Part shown: positions 34,500 through 43,681 of the stretch, one piece after another | How the letters are laid out: each line of letters begins with the position of its first letter | Position numbering within the stretch: position 1 is the stretch's first letter | Source of the DNA: Paenibacillus sp. CF384 | Lineage (GTDB): Bacteria; Bacillota; Bacilli; Paenibacillales; Paenibacillaceae | Reading direction: 5' to 3' | DNA length: 64,000 nucleotides | NCBI RefSeq assembly: GCF_900106745.1 | Contig: NZ_FNNV01000002.1 | Coordinates: 248,001 to 312,000 of the forward strand | Made by a program: the position numbers and the translations under genes | The notes under the pieces: model-generated | Told to the model about the DNA's origin: nothing | The model's input: only the letters and a program-made list of their open reading frames with translations | Databases searched by the model: none

Positions 34500-36056
34500 T
34501 CAGTTATCGGCTGTGAAAGTATGTTCTTCCATCCCCGGACGGTAGACGAATGTGTATTCCTTTTGGGAAACCTTTACGTTCATTCCTGACGCATGACCGA
34601 AGTCGCCGATCATCACTTTCCATGTATAGCGCTCCCCTTCGGTCATACCGCCGGCAGCAATGTATCCTTTTCCGGCAAAGACGGCCTGACCGTCCTTCTG
34701 ACCGTTTGCATTTTGTAGCATGGAGATTGCACTTTGCGGGTTGCCTTTCGCATCGACAACCTTTGCGATCAGTTGAATGCGGTTCAATTTTACATTGCCC
34801 AGTTGAAGCAACGATCCGTCATAGGTGATTTTTCGAGCGATCGGAGCGAGCAAGGCACCGATCGTTGGTTTCTCATTCCCCGTTCTCCCTGATAACGGAA
34901 CGTAAACGTTGAGCCAATAGGAATGTCCTTTTTCAAGCCCTCGGAACGAGAAGCTTCCGTCTTTTTTGGAAATATAAGTTGCAATGTGTTCCTGACCAGG
35001 TTCCGTAGTAAGCGATACATTTATTGCGGCTACTGGTTTTTCCGTCTCGTCCGTAATCCGGCCTGTCACTTGAGACTCCGTCAATTTGGACAGAACGAAC
35101 TGATGTTGAATCTTAACCCCTTCATAGTAGGTAAACGTGTACGGCTCCGGAACAGCATATCTGTCGGACCATGTATCCGGCAGCTGTGCCGTAATCGTAT
35201 ACGTGTGCCCATCCTCCAAAAGATCGGTTACATACAAGCCCCCCGCTTGACCCATGTAGCTGGTCACCAGCCCGTTCTCGGAAATGGCAACTTGCAGTTC
35301 GCCAGCCACCATCGGGTTTCCGCCAGGTGAGAGCACCTGTATTGCAGCTTGATGAGACGCTACAGCCAGTCGTGCGCAGTTGCCCGACACGTGAAACCGA
35401 AAAGCGCAGGGATGGATGTCGGCATCCTCCGGCCAGCTTCCTTCGACGACATAGTCGCTCCCGGTCACGAGTCCTTCGAATCGGTACTCCCCGTTAGGGC
35501 CGGTCTGAACCTCTGCAACCTGTAGAAGCTCGTCGCCTTTAAGCACTAACAGCCGGACCTGTTTTCCGCTTATCGTTTCCCTGCCATCAGCCGTGTACAA
35601 TTTCCCCTTCGTCGCATGTCCGGCACGGATATCAATCCTCCGATTCGCCGCATGCCAAGTGACATCGTTTCCGGTCTCTTCCCCGACAAAGCGCAGAGGT
35701 ATGTACGCAGCTCCATCCTTAATTTCAATCGGCACTTGCATGGTATCCCAGTTCCCATTCACCCTATAAGGAAGGCTGCCGACCTTCAATTCAATTTCTG
35801 TCCATGCGTTCGATCCGATAACGGTCCCCGTAGTCTTGTCCCATGTGACCTTTAAGTTTAGCGCTTCGAAGATCGCTCTGAACGGCACCATTGTCACGCC
35901 GCGAGCGATGTAAGGCTTAGCCGTCATCGCAACTGGTACTCCCTCGACGTAAACCGATATGAACTGCGGCGACTGCGCGGCAGACTGCACATTCGGCGAT
36001 GCATGAAGCAGCAGTAAGGATAACCCTAACATGCATAGCATAAATCGGTGTATCAC
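34500..36056 (-). CDS. Secreted protein with copper-amine-oxidase N-terminal-like domain and carboxypeptidase-regulatory-like repeats
   Basis: The precursor is 518 residues with a signal peptide (about 1-26). A copper amine oxidase N-terminal-like domain follows (about 30-135; two repeats around VPFRAIFEALNLKVTW and IPLRFVGEETGNDVTW). After that come four beta-sandwich segments of the carboxypeptidase regulatory (CarbopepD_reg) type, such as GRITDETEKPVAAINVSLTT and GSFSFRGLEKGHSYWLNVYV. No catalytic amine oxidase domain is present; in Paenibacillus this N-domain is widespread on surface proteins and its role is unclear. It is likely a wall-associated or adhesive protein. The GTG start at 36056 has GGAGGG 5 bases upstream. 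Confidence 0.82.
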   Translation of the reverse strand: MIHRFMLCMLGLSLLLLHASPNVQSAAQSPQFISVYVEGVPVAMTAKPYIARGVTMVPFRAIFEALNLKVTWDKTTGTVIGSNAWTEIELKVGSLPYRVNGNWDTMQVPIEIKDGAAYIPLRFVGEETGNDVTWHAANRRIDIRAGHATKGKLYTADGRETISGKQVRLLVLKGDELLQVAEVQTGPNGEYRFEGLVTGSDYVVEGSWPEDADIHPCAFRFHVSGNCARLAVASHQAAIQVLSPGGNPMVAGELQVAISENGLVTSYMGQAGGLYVTDLLEDGHTYTITAQLPDTWSDRYAVPEPYTFTYYEGVKIQHQFVLSKLTESQVTGRITDETEKPVAAINVSLTTEPGQEHIATYISKKDGSFSFRGLEKGHSYWLNVYVPLSGRTGNEKPTIGALLAPIARKITYDGSLLQLGNVKLNRIQLIAKVVDAKGNPQSAISMLQNANGQKDGQAVFAGKGYIAAGGMTEGERYTWKVMIGDFGHASGMNVKVSQKEYTFVYRPGMEEHTFTADN

Positions 36057-36170
36057 CGTATCCCTCCTCTATCAGTAGAACTCTTTCATATTAACACTGA
36101 TAGATGATATGTTTCGATATGGTAAATGCAGCCATGCTAAAAAGTACGCAATTATCACATCGACCGAAAA

Positions 36171-36208
36171 CAAAAAGCTCTCGACTCTTACGATTAAGAG
36201 GCGAGAGC
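36171..36208 (-). terminator. Terminator of the epoxide hydrolase-msrA transcript
   Basis: GCTCTCG-CTCTTA pairs with TAAGAG-CGAGAGC, followed on the minus strand by TTTTTG. It is separated from the msrA stop by the family A repeat element. Confidence 0.7.
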
Positions 36209-36244
36209 GAGAAATCGAGAAAACCCTGTGAGGCGTTCCAGCTT

Positions 36245-36427
36245 TAACGGTTGTGACAGTGGCTATTAGGCCTAATTTCACCCTTTTTATTTTCTAACGG
36301 TTGCCAGCGAGCTTATTTGATCGTTTCTCACTGGGAATCGACCAAATTGCTGCAAATAAGCTCTGTCACAACCGTTACAATTTCAAAACGGCTTATTTGC
36401 ATGAAATAGCCACGCTGGCAACCGTTA
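36245..36427. repeat. Repeat family A, four units in a palindrome with exact 50-bp period
   Basis: Forward units start at 36245 (TAACGGTTGTGACAGTGGCT) and 36295 (TAACGGTTGCCAGCGAGCTT). Reverse units end at 36377 and 36427 with the same motif inverted. The period is 50 bases in both arms, so the whole 183 bases forms a nested inverted structure in the 3' untranslated region of msrA, starting 14 bases beyond its stop. Confidence 0.8.
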
Positions 36428-36440
36428 CACTTTCATGCTG

Positions 36441-36920
36441 TCATCTGCCCAATCTAAAGACTTTATTCACTATACAGGCCATACCATGTCGCTCGTAATA
36501 GTCCTGGTGTTCTTCCTCCGCTTTGTAGAACGTAGTCGCAGCCGTAATCTTCGTTGCGTTGCCAATACGTTTGGCAGCGTCCTTACGGGATGCTTCGGCC
36601 AGCTCCATTTGTTCCGTGCTTGTGTAGAAAATAGCAGCTTCTGCAGGACTGGCGTTCTTCCAGAACTGCTGAAGCAATTCGTTATACGTAATCACTTTCG
36701 GATTATAATGCACCTCGACTGCTTCGAGATGGTCCGTCGCATGAGAAATAACTTGTTGATAGGTCGGATCCTTCATGACTCCACCCGTATACCCCGCATA
36801 CACAGTCGAGACACCGTCAAGCTTCTGAAAAGCATCTTCCATGTGCCAGAAACAGCCGCCTGCAAATACAGCAGTGTCTAAAGAAACCTCTTGTCCTTTA
36901 TCCGTCCTCATATCGCTCAT
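36441..36920 (-). CDS. msrA: Peptide methionine-S-sulfoxide reductase
   Basis: The product is 159 residues with the MsrA active-site motif GGCFWHMED (catalytic C23) and the substrate-pocket segment YTGGVMKDPTYQQV. It reduces methionine-S-sulfoxide in proteins using thioredoxin. The chain ends soon after HGMACIVNKVFRLGR; no MsrB domain is fused. It lies 27 bases after the epoxide hydrolase gene with no terminator between, so the two share a promoter. GGGGAGGG precedes the ATG. Confidence 0.95.
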   Translation of the reverse strand: MSDMRTDKGQEVSLDTAVFAGGCFWHMEDAFQKLDGVSTVYAGYTGGVMKDPTYQQVISHATDHLEAVEVHYNPKVITYNELLQQFWKNASPAEAAIFYTSTEQMELAEASRKDAAKRIGNATKITAATTFYKAEEEHQDYYERHGMACIVNKVFRLGR

Positions 36921-36947
36921 TTGAAACCCTCCCCATAATGATTAGCT

Positions 36948-38141
36948 TTATCGCAATGACTTGAATGCTGTGCGAAGTTCAGCAGTCATCAGCTCCGGCT
37001 GCTCCCAAGCTGCAAAGTGCCCGCCTTTAGGCAGTTTGTTATAGTGGATCAGATTCGGGTAAGCCTTCTCTGTCCAGCTCTTCGGTGCTTCATAAAGCTC
37101 GTCAGGAAAGACACTAACGGCAACTGGCAGCTTGACGCCTTTGACACCGAAGAAGGAAATGCCGGCTTTGCCGTTCTCCGCGTAGAGACGGGCCGCAGAA
37201 ACCGCTGTATTCGTCAGCCAGAAGAGCGTGATATTGTCGAGCACATCATCGCGCGTTAAGCCTTCTTGGATCCCGTCAAAAGATCTCGAAATCAAGGCAA
37301 GGCTCTTCCAGTCATGGTCGAGCATAAAAGCTGCCAATCCGACAGGTGAATCCGCAAGTCCAGTCAGCGTCTGCGGGCGAGATCCCATTAGGAAGGCATA
37401 GTGGAATTTATTCTCGCAAACTTGTTCGATCGTTCTCTTCTCTTCGTCCGTGAGACCGGACGGCAGCGGATTACCGGTCCAGATCGCTGCATCGGCGTCG
37501 GCCGGAATAACGCCGGGCATATTACTGTGTAGCGCAATCAAACCTTTAGGCTCCTGAACGCCCATCATGTCAACGACTACCGCACCCCAATCCCCGCCTT
37601 GTGCAACATACTTCTCATAACCAAGGCGAGTCATCAGTTCTCCATAAGCTCTTGCGATACGTTTTGGTTCCCAGCCGGTCGTGGTCGGCTTGCCCGAGAA
37701 ACCATAGCCCGGCATGGATGGGATCACGACATGGAACGCATCCGATTCGCTTCCGCCATGCGCCGTAGGATTAGTAAGCGGTTCGATAAGCTTCATTTGC
37801 TCGATGATCGAGCCCGGCCATCCGTGTGCAATGATAATCGGCATCGCATTCTCATGCTTCGAACGAACGTGAATGAAGTGAATGTCCAGGCCGTCGATTT
37901 CGGTAAGGAAGTTTGGAACGGCATTCATCTTCGCTTCGATCTTGCGCCAGTCATACTCATTAGCCCAATAGCGTGCAAGTTCTTGCATCGTTGCCAGCTG
38001 CGTGCCTTGCGATTGATCCAAGACCGTTTCTTTCTCCGGCCATCTTGCCCCGTTGATGCGATTGCGCAAATCCGTAAGTTCCTCTTCCGAAATATTCACC
38101 TGAAACGGGCGAATAGCGTTCATGGCTTGTTGTTGTGTCAT
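36948..38141 (-). CDS. Epoxide hydrolase (EPHX1-like alpha/beta hydrolase)
   Basis: The product is 397 residues. An N-terminal epoxide-hydrolase domain (about 10-115, FQVNISEEELTDLRNRIN) leads to the oxyanion motif HGWPGS (106-111), the nucleophile D184 in GGDWG and the terminal His in KGGHFAAWEQPE. The family hydrolyses epoxides through a covalent ester intermediate; related enzymes act on juvenile hormone or xenobiotics. It is co-transcribed with msrA and is preceded by a promoter embedded in an inverted array of AAGTTACTT-like sites, suggesting control by a redox or electrophile-responsive repressor. Confidence 0.92.
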   Translation of the reverse strand: MTQQQAMNAIRPFQVNISEEELTDLRNRINGARWPEKETVLDQSQGTQLATMQELARYWANEYDWRKIEAKMNAVPNFLTEIDGLDIHFIHVRSKHENAMPIIIAHGWPGSIIEQMKLIEPLTNPTAHGGSESDAFHVVIPSMPGYGFSGKPTTTGWEPKRIARAYGELMTRLGYEKYVAQGGDWGAVVVDMMGVQEPKGLIALHSNMPGVIPADADAAIWTGNPLPSGLTDEEKRTIEQVCENKFHYAFLMGSRPQTLTGLADSPVGLAAFMLDHDWKSLALISRSFDGIQEGLTRDDVLDNITLFWLTNTAVSAARLYAENGKAGISFFGVKGVKLPVAVSVFPDELYEAPKSWTEKAYPNLIHYNKLPKGGHFAAWEQPELMTAELRTAFKSLR

Positions 38142-38170
38142 TTATATAATCTCCTTTTAGCTGAGTTTTT

Positions 38171-38266
38171 GTAACCATCTAAATTGTTTTAACAAGTTAC
38201 TTAACGTACTATATCACGGCCCAACCACATTAGCAAGTAACTACTTAAATTATTTTTGATGGTTAC
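38171..38266. promoter_or_regulatory. Inverted array of operator-like sites around the epoxide hydrolase promoter
   Basis: From outside to inside: GTAACCATC (38171) with GATGGTTAC (38258-38266), and CAAGTTACTTAA (38193-38204) with CAAGTAACTACTTAA (38234-38248). The inner sites overlap the start region and the -35 box. AAGTAAC/GTTACTT half-sites recall those of YodB/CatR-type HxlR regulators. Confidence 0.55.
38208..38236 (-). promoter_or_regulatory. Promoter of epoxide hydrolase-msrA
   Basis: TTGCTA (38231-38236) and TATAGT (38208-38213) on the minus strand are 17 bases apart. Confidence 0.65.
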
Positions 38267-38300
38267 GATAAAGATGATTTCTTTGTTGTTTTTGAAACGC

Positions 38301-38332
38301 AAAAAACCGCCTTCCCATAGACCGGGAGGCGG
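38301..38332 (-). terminator. Terminator after the sensor kinase gene
   Basis: CCGCCTTCCC and GGGAGGCGG form a stem with one bulge, followed by TTTTTT on the minus strand. Confidence 0.75.
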
Positions 38333-38396
38333 CTTTCTTTATTGGACACATACTTTATTGAACAATTTCACAACCTATAATGGATAGATGGCTCGA

Positions 38397-39992
38397 TTAT
38401 TCGTTTTCAATTGGAGCAGCGGCAGGCAGCATGATCGTGAAGACGGTTCCCGCCGGACTTGTCGCTGTCACTTCCATTCGCCCGCCATGATCTTGGACAA
38501 TCTTATGCGAAATGGATAAGCCCAGTCCTGTTCCTTGCGCTTTCGTCGTATAGAAAGGTTCAAACAGCTTGGCTTTGGTATCCTCGGACATCCCTTTACC
38601 CGTGTCGGACAATTCGATGAATACGCCGTTCTCCATGCCGTAAATCTTAACGCCGATTCTCCCGATGTCGTCCATCGCGTCGATGGCGTTTTTGAACAAA
38701 TTAACGAGCACCTGCACGATTTTGTCTTTGTCTATCCGCACATATAAGGGATGCTCGGGATAGTCGACGATAAGTTCATGTCCTTCTCTCTCAATTTCGG
38801 TGCCCATTATGGAGAGCGCCCTGTCCACGCAGGAGCGGATCGCTTCGGTTTTCATTTGGGAGAGGTTAGGTTTGGAGAATTGTAAAAACTCCGATGTCAG
38901 CTCGCTAACCCTCGTGATTTCATCCATGATCATCGGGTGGTATTTATGGATATCCTTATAGTCATGTTGATAGGCCAGCTGCAGAAACCCTTTTATCGTT
39001 GTCAGGGGGTTCCGGATTTCGTGCGCCATTCCCGCTGCCAGCTCGCCAATCACTTTAAGCTTATCTGAACGGAAGAAATGTTCGTCGCGTTTCAGCCAAA
39101 CCTCTTTCTTCTGAAGGAAAAGCTGATTTTCTACATCCTCAATCGTTTCATTCGGCGTGCGCCCATTAGAGAAAGCATAAGCGTAGATGATATCTAAGTG
39201 GGAGGATTGCTCGATTATGGTTTCTATAATTGGCATCACATCATCTTCTGTAGCTTGTTGATCGGCAAACTCCATCGCAATAGCGAATTCACTCCCGCCG
39301 TAACGGGATACGCTCGAGGAGCCGAAATGGGCGGTTAACTGTCTGGCGATATCCTTCAGTCCATTGTTGGCTTTCTCAAACCCATACTGATTATTGACGA
39401 CTCTCAAATCCTGACAGTTCAAAATGATTAAGCCATATTCGCCGTTCTCTTTGATCCGATTGAGTTCATGACGAAATTCATGGTAATTCAGCAGCCCCGT
39501 AAGAACATCCCTTTTCAGCAGCTCATCGTTCTTTTTCTGAAGGTCGTCTTTTTCCTTTTGTTTGCTCTTGATAATCCAAATCATGGCCACAAGTACTAAC
39601 GAGCTTGCCATATCAGATAACGTAACTAATATGGAGTAATCATTGAGTTCCGCATACGTGTAGCGCACCACACTGTATAAACCCATCAGCAGCAGTGCAT
39701 GGTAGTAACTCCGTTTCATATCTTCGCTGCGTGTGAGAAGTCTGATAAGTTCAATTATATAGAGAGTCAAGCACCAATTCAGCTCACTCAACCAATGAAA
39801 CACGATTAAACATGCAATCTGCAAGTAGATTTGCTTGGTAGAATTCCGCATGAGGTTAATGGATAGAAACACCGCAATACCCGCAGCGATCATGAAGAGC
39901 GGATGATCCGTTCGTTCTAAATAGATGGATGAAAACGAAATAATCCCTAGCAGGACAGGGAGCAATATTTTAAACAGAATACTGTTTGCCAT
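38397..39992 (-). CDS. Membrane histidine kinase with an internal degenerate GGDEF domain
   Basis: The product is 531 residues: about five membrane helices (5-145), a short coiled coil (SKQKEKDDLQKKNDELLKRD), and a GGDEF-like domain (about 160-290). In that domain the signature is RYGGSEF instead of RYGGDEF, so cyclase activity is doubtful. HisKA follows, with the phospho-His near 324 in AGMAHEIRNPLTT, then HATPase_c with DTGKGM and GTGLGLSIS. The order sensor-GGDEF-HisKA is unusual; the GGDEF part may bind nucleotide as a sensor. No response regulator gene is adjacent. The second ATG was chosen because AAGGGTG lies 8 bases before it. Confidence 0.88.
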   Translation of the reverse strand: MANSILFKILLPVLLGIISFSSIYLERTDHPLFMIAAGIAVFLSINLMRNSTKQIYLQIACLIVFHWLSELNWCLTLYIIELIRLLTRSEDMKRSYYHALLLMGLYSVVRYTYAELNDYSILVTLSDMASSLVLVAMIWIIKSKQKEKDDLQKKNDELLKRDVLTGLLNYHEFRHELNRIKENGEYGLIILNCQDLRVVNNQYGFEKANNGLKDIARQLTAHFGSSSVSRYGGSEFAIAMEFADQQATEDDVMPIIETIIEQSSHLDIIYAYAFSNGRTPNETIEDVENQLFLQKKEVWLKRDEHFFRSDKLKVIGELAAGMAHEIRNPLTTIKGFLQLAYQHDYKDIHKYHPMIMDEITRVSELTSEFLQFSKPNLSQMKTEAIRSCVDRALSIMGTEIEREGHELIVDYPEHPLYVRIDKDKIVQVLVNLFKNAIDAMDDIGRIGVKIYGMENGVFIELSDTGKGMSEDTKAKLFEPFYTTKAQGTGLGLSISHKIVQDHGGRMEVTATSPAGTVFTIMLPAAAPIENE

Positions 39993-40102
39993 ATCCATGT
40001 CACCCTTACGCTATTGTTAATATTTCCCTATCCCCTATTCATTCGATAACCACGATGAAATACCCTTTCGCAGAAAAGTGAAATTCACGTGAATAAAGTG
40101 AT

Positions 40103-40132
40103 AAGGCTCTCTCCGTCTCGGGAGAGAGCCTT
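40103..40132 (-). terminator. Hairpin after the binding-protein gene at 40147
   Basis: AAGGCTCTCTCC pairs perfectly with GGAGAGAGCCTT over a 6-base loop. The T-tail is weak. Confidence 0.65.
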
Positions 40133-40146
40133 AATTGGGCTAATCG

Positions 40147-41778
40147 TTACTGGACTGCTTTCCACGCATCCAGCTGTTTTTGTTTCTCGGCAACGATTTT
40201 ATCCGCGCCAGCTTTCTTGAGCTTGTCGATGAACGTAGGCAAGTACTTATCCGGATCAACAGAACCTGTCGAAAGCGCATAGTACAGCTCGTCGATGACC
40301 GCATCGCAATTCGCTTTCTCCGTCTTGACAGGGGTAAAATCAAATACGAAGCCAAGCGCATTCGACGGTGTTGCGTTACGGTTCAAGTCAGCCCACAGTT
40401 GGGTGCCGACTCCATTCACTTCCGCACCTTTCGAATCACCTTCGAAGAAGAACGATTGCGTCATATTGCCGAACTCCCAAGGAGACAACAGCTGATAGCC
40501 GCCTTCTTTGATCGTTTCAATACGGTTATCGGAAATTTTCTTATAATGCTTGCCTTCTACCCCCCAACTAATTAAATTGTAGATTTGAGGATCTGTATTC
40601 AGTAGGTTGATGAACATCATCGCACGCTCTTTGTTTGGTGAGTTTGCTGAAATAGCTGTAATGGTAGCTGCAGCTTTATCGGTCGTCAACAATGGTTTTA
40701 CGAATTGATAGTCATAGGATGGAACATCCGGATTGTAGTTGCTCATGCGTCCGCTTGGAGCCAGCCCGGCAGCTTCAAGCGTAGGTGTATCCAGATCGAT
40801 TTGTCCCAATTCGATTGCATTTTTACCTGCTTTTTGATCCGCTTGATTATCCTTCAGCGTGGCTGCATCTTTACGCAGATACCCTTTCGTATACCAATCT
40901 CTCATCATGTAGACAAAAGTCTTAAATTCAGGCGATTCAAATTGGTTGATGACCTTCAAGCTGCTGTCGTTCAGATAGATGGAGCCCGGTGTCTTCGCGT
41001 CGCCAAGCGCTTCCATATTAAACATCGGAGTAGCGAGCAAGAAGGCATCCTTCTGCTTGCTGTAGCCGTAAGGAACAAGGGTCTTCTCCCCGGCCTTGAT
41101 TTTTTCCAAGAATGGCGTCAGATCGGATAAGCTCTTTACGGATTTCCAATCTAAGCTGTACTTGTCGGCAATTGCTTTCTGAATCAAGTAGCCGTAACCA
41201 GCTGTTGCCTGCTGGAAGTTCGGAACGCCGTACGTTTGACCTTTAACTTTCACCGTGTTCCAGAACATATCCGGGACACCGGCTTTCGTGTCAGGCGCAT
41301 ACTTGGCAATTAAGTCATCCAGAGGAGCAAATACACCATTGGAAACTCCTTGGTAGAAGTTGTTCGTCCATGTGGATGTAAAGGCCAGATCATAAGGTTC
41401 GCCGGATGCATTTACGAGTTTCATTTTCTCATCGTATGCGCCCCAGTCCACCAATTTCAAATGAATGGTAGCATTAATCTTAGGCTGTACGAGTTTATTG
41501 AGTTCCGCTTCAACCGTTGTCAGATCTTGCTGCGGTGTATTTACGAAATAATAGGTGAGGTCTACCGGTTCAAGCTTGGCTGGTTCTTCTGAGGGTGCCG
41601 CAGCGTCCGTATTGGAGTCTGATGAATTAGTTGCTGCTGTGTTTGCTGCTTCATTCGCGGCGTTTGCCTCGTTAGCTGCAGCGGCATTGTTGTCCTTTGC
41701 ACCGCCGCATGCGGCCAGAGTGAGCGTCATGAGGCAAAGTGCTGTAGCCAAGCTAATCTTTCTCTTTGTACTGTTCAT
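40147..41778 (-). CDS. Extracellular solute-binding lipoprotein (LplA-type), sugar ABC importer
   Basis: The precursor is 543 residues with signal peptide and lipobox (TLTLAAC), a long Asn/Ala/Glu linker, and a family 1 binding domain. A DUF3502-like C-terminus (about 400-540) is suggested by NRNATPSNALGFVFDFTPV. Proteins of this kind bind complex oligosaccharides and deliver them to LplB/YtcP permeases. It is the last gene of a three-gene operon; a small CAGGC-GCCTG hairpin lies in the 62-base gap before it. No ATPase is encoded locally. Confidence 0.92.
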   Translation of the reverse strand: MNSTKRKISLATALCLMTLTLAACGGAKDNNAAAANEANAANEAANTAATNSSDSNTDAAAPSEEPAKLEPVDLTYYFVNTPQQDLTTVEAELNKLVQPKINATIHLKLVDWGAYDEKMKLVNASGEPYDLAFTSTWTNNFYQGVSNGVFAPLDDLIAKYAPDTKAGVPDMFWNTVKVKGQTYGVPNFQQATAGYGYLIQKAIADKYSLDWKSVKSLSDLTPFLEKIKAGEKTLVPYGYSKQKDAFLLATPMFNMEALGDAKTPGSIYLNDSSLKVINQFESPEFKTFVYMMRDWYTKGYLRKDAATLKDNQADQKAGKNAIELGQIDLDTPTLEAAGLAPSGRMSNYNPDVPSYDYQFVKPLLTTDKAAATITAISANSPNKERAMMFINLLNTDPQIYNLISWGVEGKHYKKISDNRIETIKEGGYQLLSPWEFGNMTQSFFFEGDSKGAEVNGVGTQLWADLNRNATPSNALGFVFDFTPVKTEKANCDAVIDELYYALSTGSVDPDKYLPTFIDKLKKAGADKIVAEKQKQLDAWKAVQ

Positions 41779-41840
41779 GAATCAGACCTCCATTTATGGT
41801 TATTTCTATCGTTAAAACAGGCGAAAGCCTGGTGTAACCG

Positions 41841-42710
41841 TTACGATTTTACAGCGCCTAAAGTGAGTCCTTTGACAAAATACTTCTGCAAATACGGATA
41901 CGCGACTACGATCGGCCCTACGGCCAGCACACATGTAGCCATCCTCGCGGTTTCGTCGGGCAGATTCGCCGCAATATCCTCTACCAGCGAATTCCCCTGA
42001 AGGTATGCGATGTTATTCATGATTGATTGCAGGAGGAACTGCAGCGTGTACAGCTTACTGTCTTCTACCAGCATCGCAGCCGTAAACCAATCATTCCAGT
42101 AGAATACGGCCACGAACAATCCGATTGTCGCGAGCACCGGCGTCGATAACGGCACAACCAGTTTTACAAAGGTATTAAACTCGCCTGAACCATCGATTCG
42201 CGCCGACTCCACAATCTCCTCCGGAATGCCCTTGAAGAAATTCCGCATGATCAGCACATTCACCGAGGAGACCAAGTAAGGGAAAATCAGTCCAAGAAAT
42301 GTATCTTTGAGATGGAGATACTTCGTGAGCAAGATGTACCATGGTACTAAACCACCGCTGAACAACAGACAGAACACCACGAGAAACGAGACGATATTGC
42401 GATATTTGACTTCATTTCGCGAGAGCGAATAAGCAAACATCGAGGAGATGATGAGATGCAACAGCGTACCGCAGATCGTGACCATAATTGTAACGAAATA
42501 GGCATGCAGAATCGGTGTGTTGCCCAGAAGAATGAACTCATAGGCTTTGAAACTGAACTTCTCGGGAATCAGACTGTACCCGCCTTGAAAGATGGACTGT
42601 TCCTCCGATAACGAAATCGATAGGACCACAATCAACGGAATCAAGCAGATTGCCGAATACACCATGAAGCTTACATTGATGACGAGCTTGGATACAGATA
42701 ACGACTTCAC
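41841..42710 (-). CDS. Carbohydrate ABC transporter permease, YtcP/LplC type
   Basis: The product is 289 residues with six helices, an EAA-type loop (ESARIDGSGEFNTFVKLVVPLSTPV) and terminal KYFVKGLTLGAVKS. In the EAA loop Ser replaces the first Ala, as is common in this family. Translation starts at GTG, 6 bases after GGGGGA. It pairs with the LplB-type permease encoded 11 bases upstream. Confidence 0.93.
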   Translation of the reverse strand: MKSLSVSKLVINVSFMVYSAICLIPLIVVLSISLSEEQSIFQGGYSLIPEKFSFKAYEFILLGNTPILHAYFVTIMVTICGTLLHLIISSMFAYSLSRNEVKYRNIVSFLVVFCLLFSGGLVPWYILLTKYLHLKDTFLGLIFPYLVSSVNVLIMRNFFKGIPEEIVESARIDGSGEFNTFVKLVVPLSTPVLATIGLFVAVFYWNDWFTAAMLVEDSKLYTLQFLLQSIMNNIAYLQGNSLVEDIAANLPDETARMATCVLAVGPIVVAYPYLQKYFVKGLTLGAVKS

Positions 42711-42721
42711 CTAATTTCCCC

Positions 42722-43681
42722 CTAGAATAATGCGCTGTCGCGATCATAGAGTCTGATGATAGCATTGGATACCAGGACAAGCACGAAGCCTACGCACGAC
42801 TGGTACAGTCCCGCTGCCGACGACATGCCAAAGTCGCCCATTTGCTTTAACGATCTGTAAATATAGGTATCAATGACATCGGTGGTACTATATAACACGC
42901 CGGACTCCATGGGAAGGTTGTAGAATAATCCCCAATCTCCAAACGCGCCATAGAAGATTTTACCTGCTTGCAGCAGTACCAACGTCAACGTGATCGGCAT
43001 GAGCATAGGAATCGTAATCCTCAGCGCTTGTTGAAATTTCGTAGCTCCGTCAAGCTCGGCTGCTTCGTAATACTCGGAGGAAATGCCGGCAATTCCAGCC
43101 GCGTAGATGACCGCAAAATAGCCCACGTTCTTCCATATATAGGCGGCCGGCAAAATAAATCTCCAGTACTCCGACTCCATGTACCATTGAATCGGCTCCA
43201 TGCCAATTAAAGTAAGGACTTGATTCAGAATGCCTTTATCCATACTCAGGAAAGAGAAGAGTAAATACTCCGCAACAACCCAAGACAACAGATAGGGAAG
43301 AAGCAGGATACTCTTGTACGCACCGGCCAAGAAGCGATTGCCGATACTGTTAATCAGAATCGCCATTACAAGCGCAAGGCCAATGCCGGTTACGAGAAAA
43401 ATCAAATTATAAGAGATCGTATTCAAGGTAACTTTCAGAACGCTGTCGGATTGAAATAAGAACTTGAAGTTGGTAAAGCCGATCCAGTCGCTGCCGCCAA
43501 TTCCTTTGAACGGATTGAACTGTTGAAATGCGATAACAACGCCAATCATGGGCAAGTAGTACATAACGATGATGAAGAGCAAGCCCGGAAGCATCATCAT
43601 ATAGAAGGTTTTGTTTCTCAGAAGCTCGTTTATAATAGGGATCGATCTCGGGAGCGAGCGACTTAACTTGCTGTCTTGCAT
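42722..43681 (-). CDS. Carbohydrate ABC transporter permease, LplB type
   Basis: The product is 319 residues with six helices, the motif VMYYLPMIGVVIAFQQFNPF after helix 1, and EAA loop EAAELDGATKFQQALRITIPM. AAGGAGG precedes the ATG. It is the first gene of the importer operon and is divergent from the membrane-sensor AraC gene at 43934, its likely activator. Confidence 0.93.
   Translation of the reverse strand: MQDSKLSRSLPRSIPIINELLRNKTFYMMMLPGLLFIIVMYYLPMIGVVIAFQQFNPFKGIGGSDWIGFTNFKFLFQSDSVLKVTLNTISYNLIFLVTGIGLALVMAILINSIGNRFLAGAYKSILLLPYLLSWVVAEYLLFSFLSMDKGILNQVLTLIGMEPIQWYMESEYWRFILPAAYIWKNVGYFAVIYAAGIAGISSEYYEAAELDGATKFQQALRITIPMLMPITLTLVLLQAGKIFYGAFGDWGLFYNLPMESGVLYSTTDVIDTYIYRSLKQMGDFGMSSAAGLYQSCVGFVLVLVSNAIIRLYDRDSALF

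Noticed and set aside
34500..36056. A functional copper amine oxidase
   Set aside because: Only the N-terminal accessory domain is present; no topaquinone or copper-binding catalytic domain follows.
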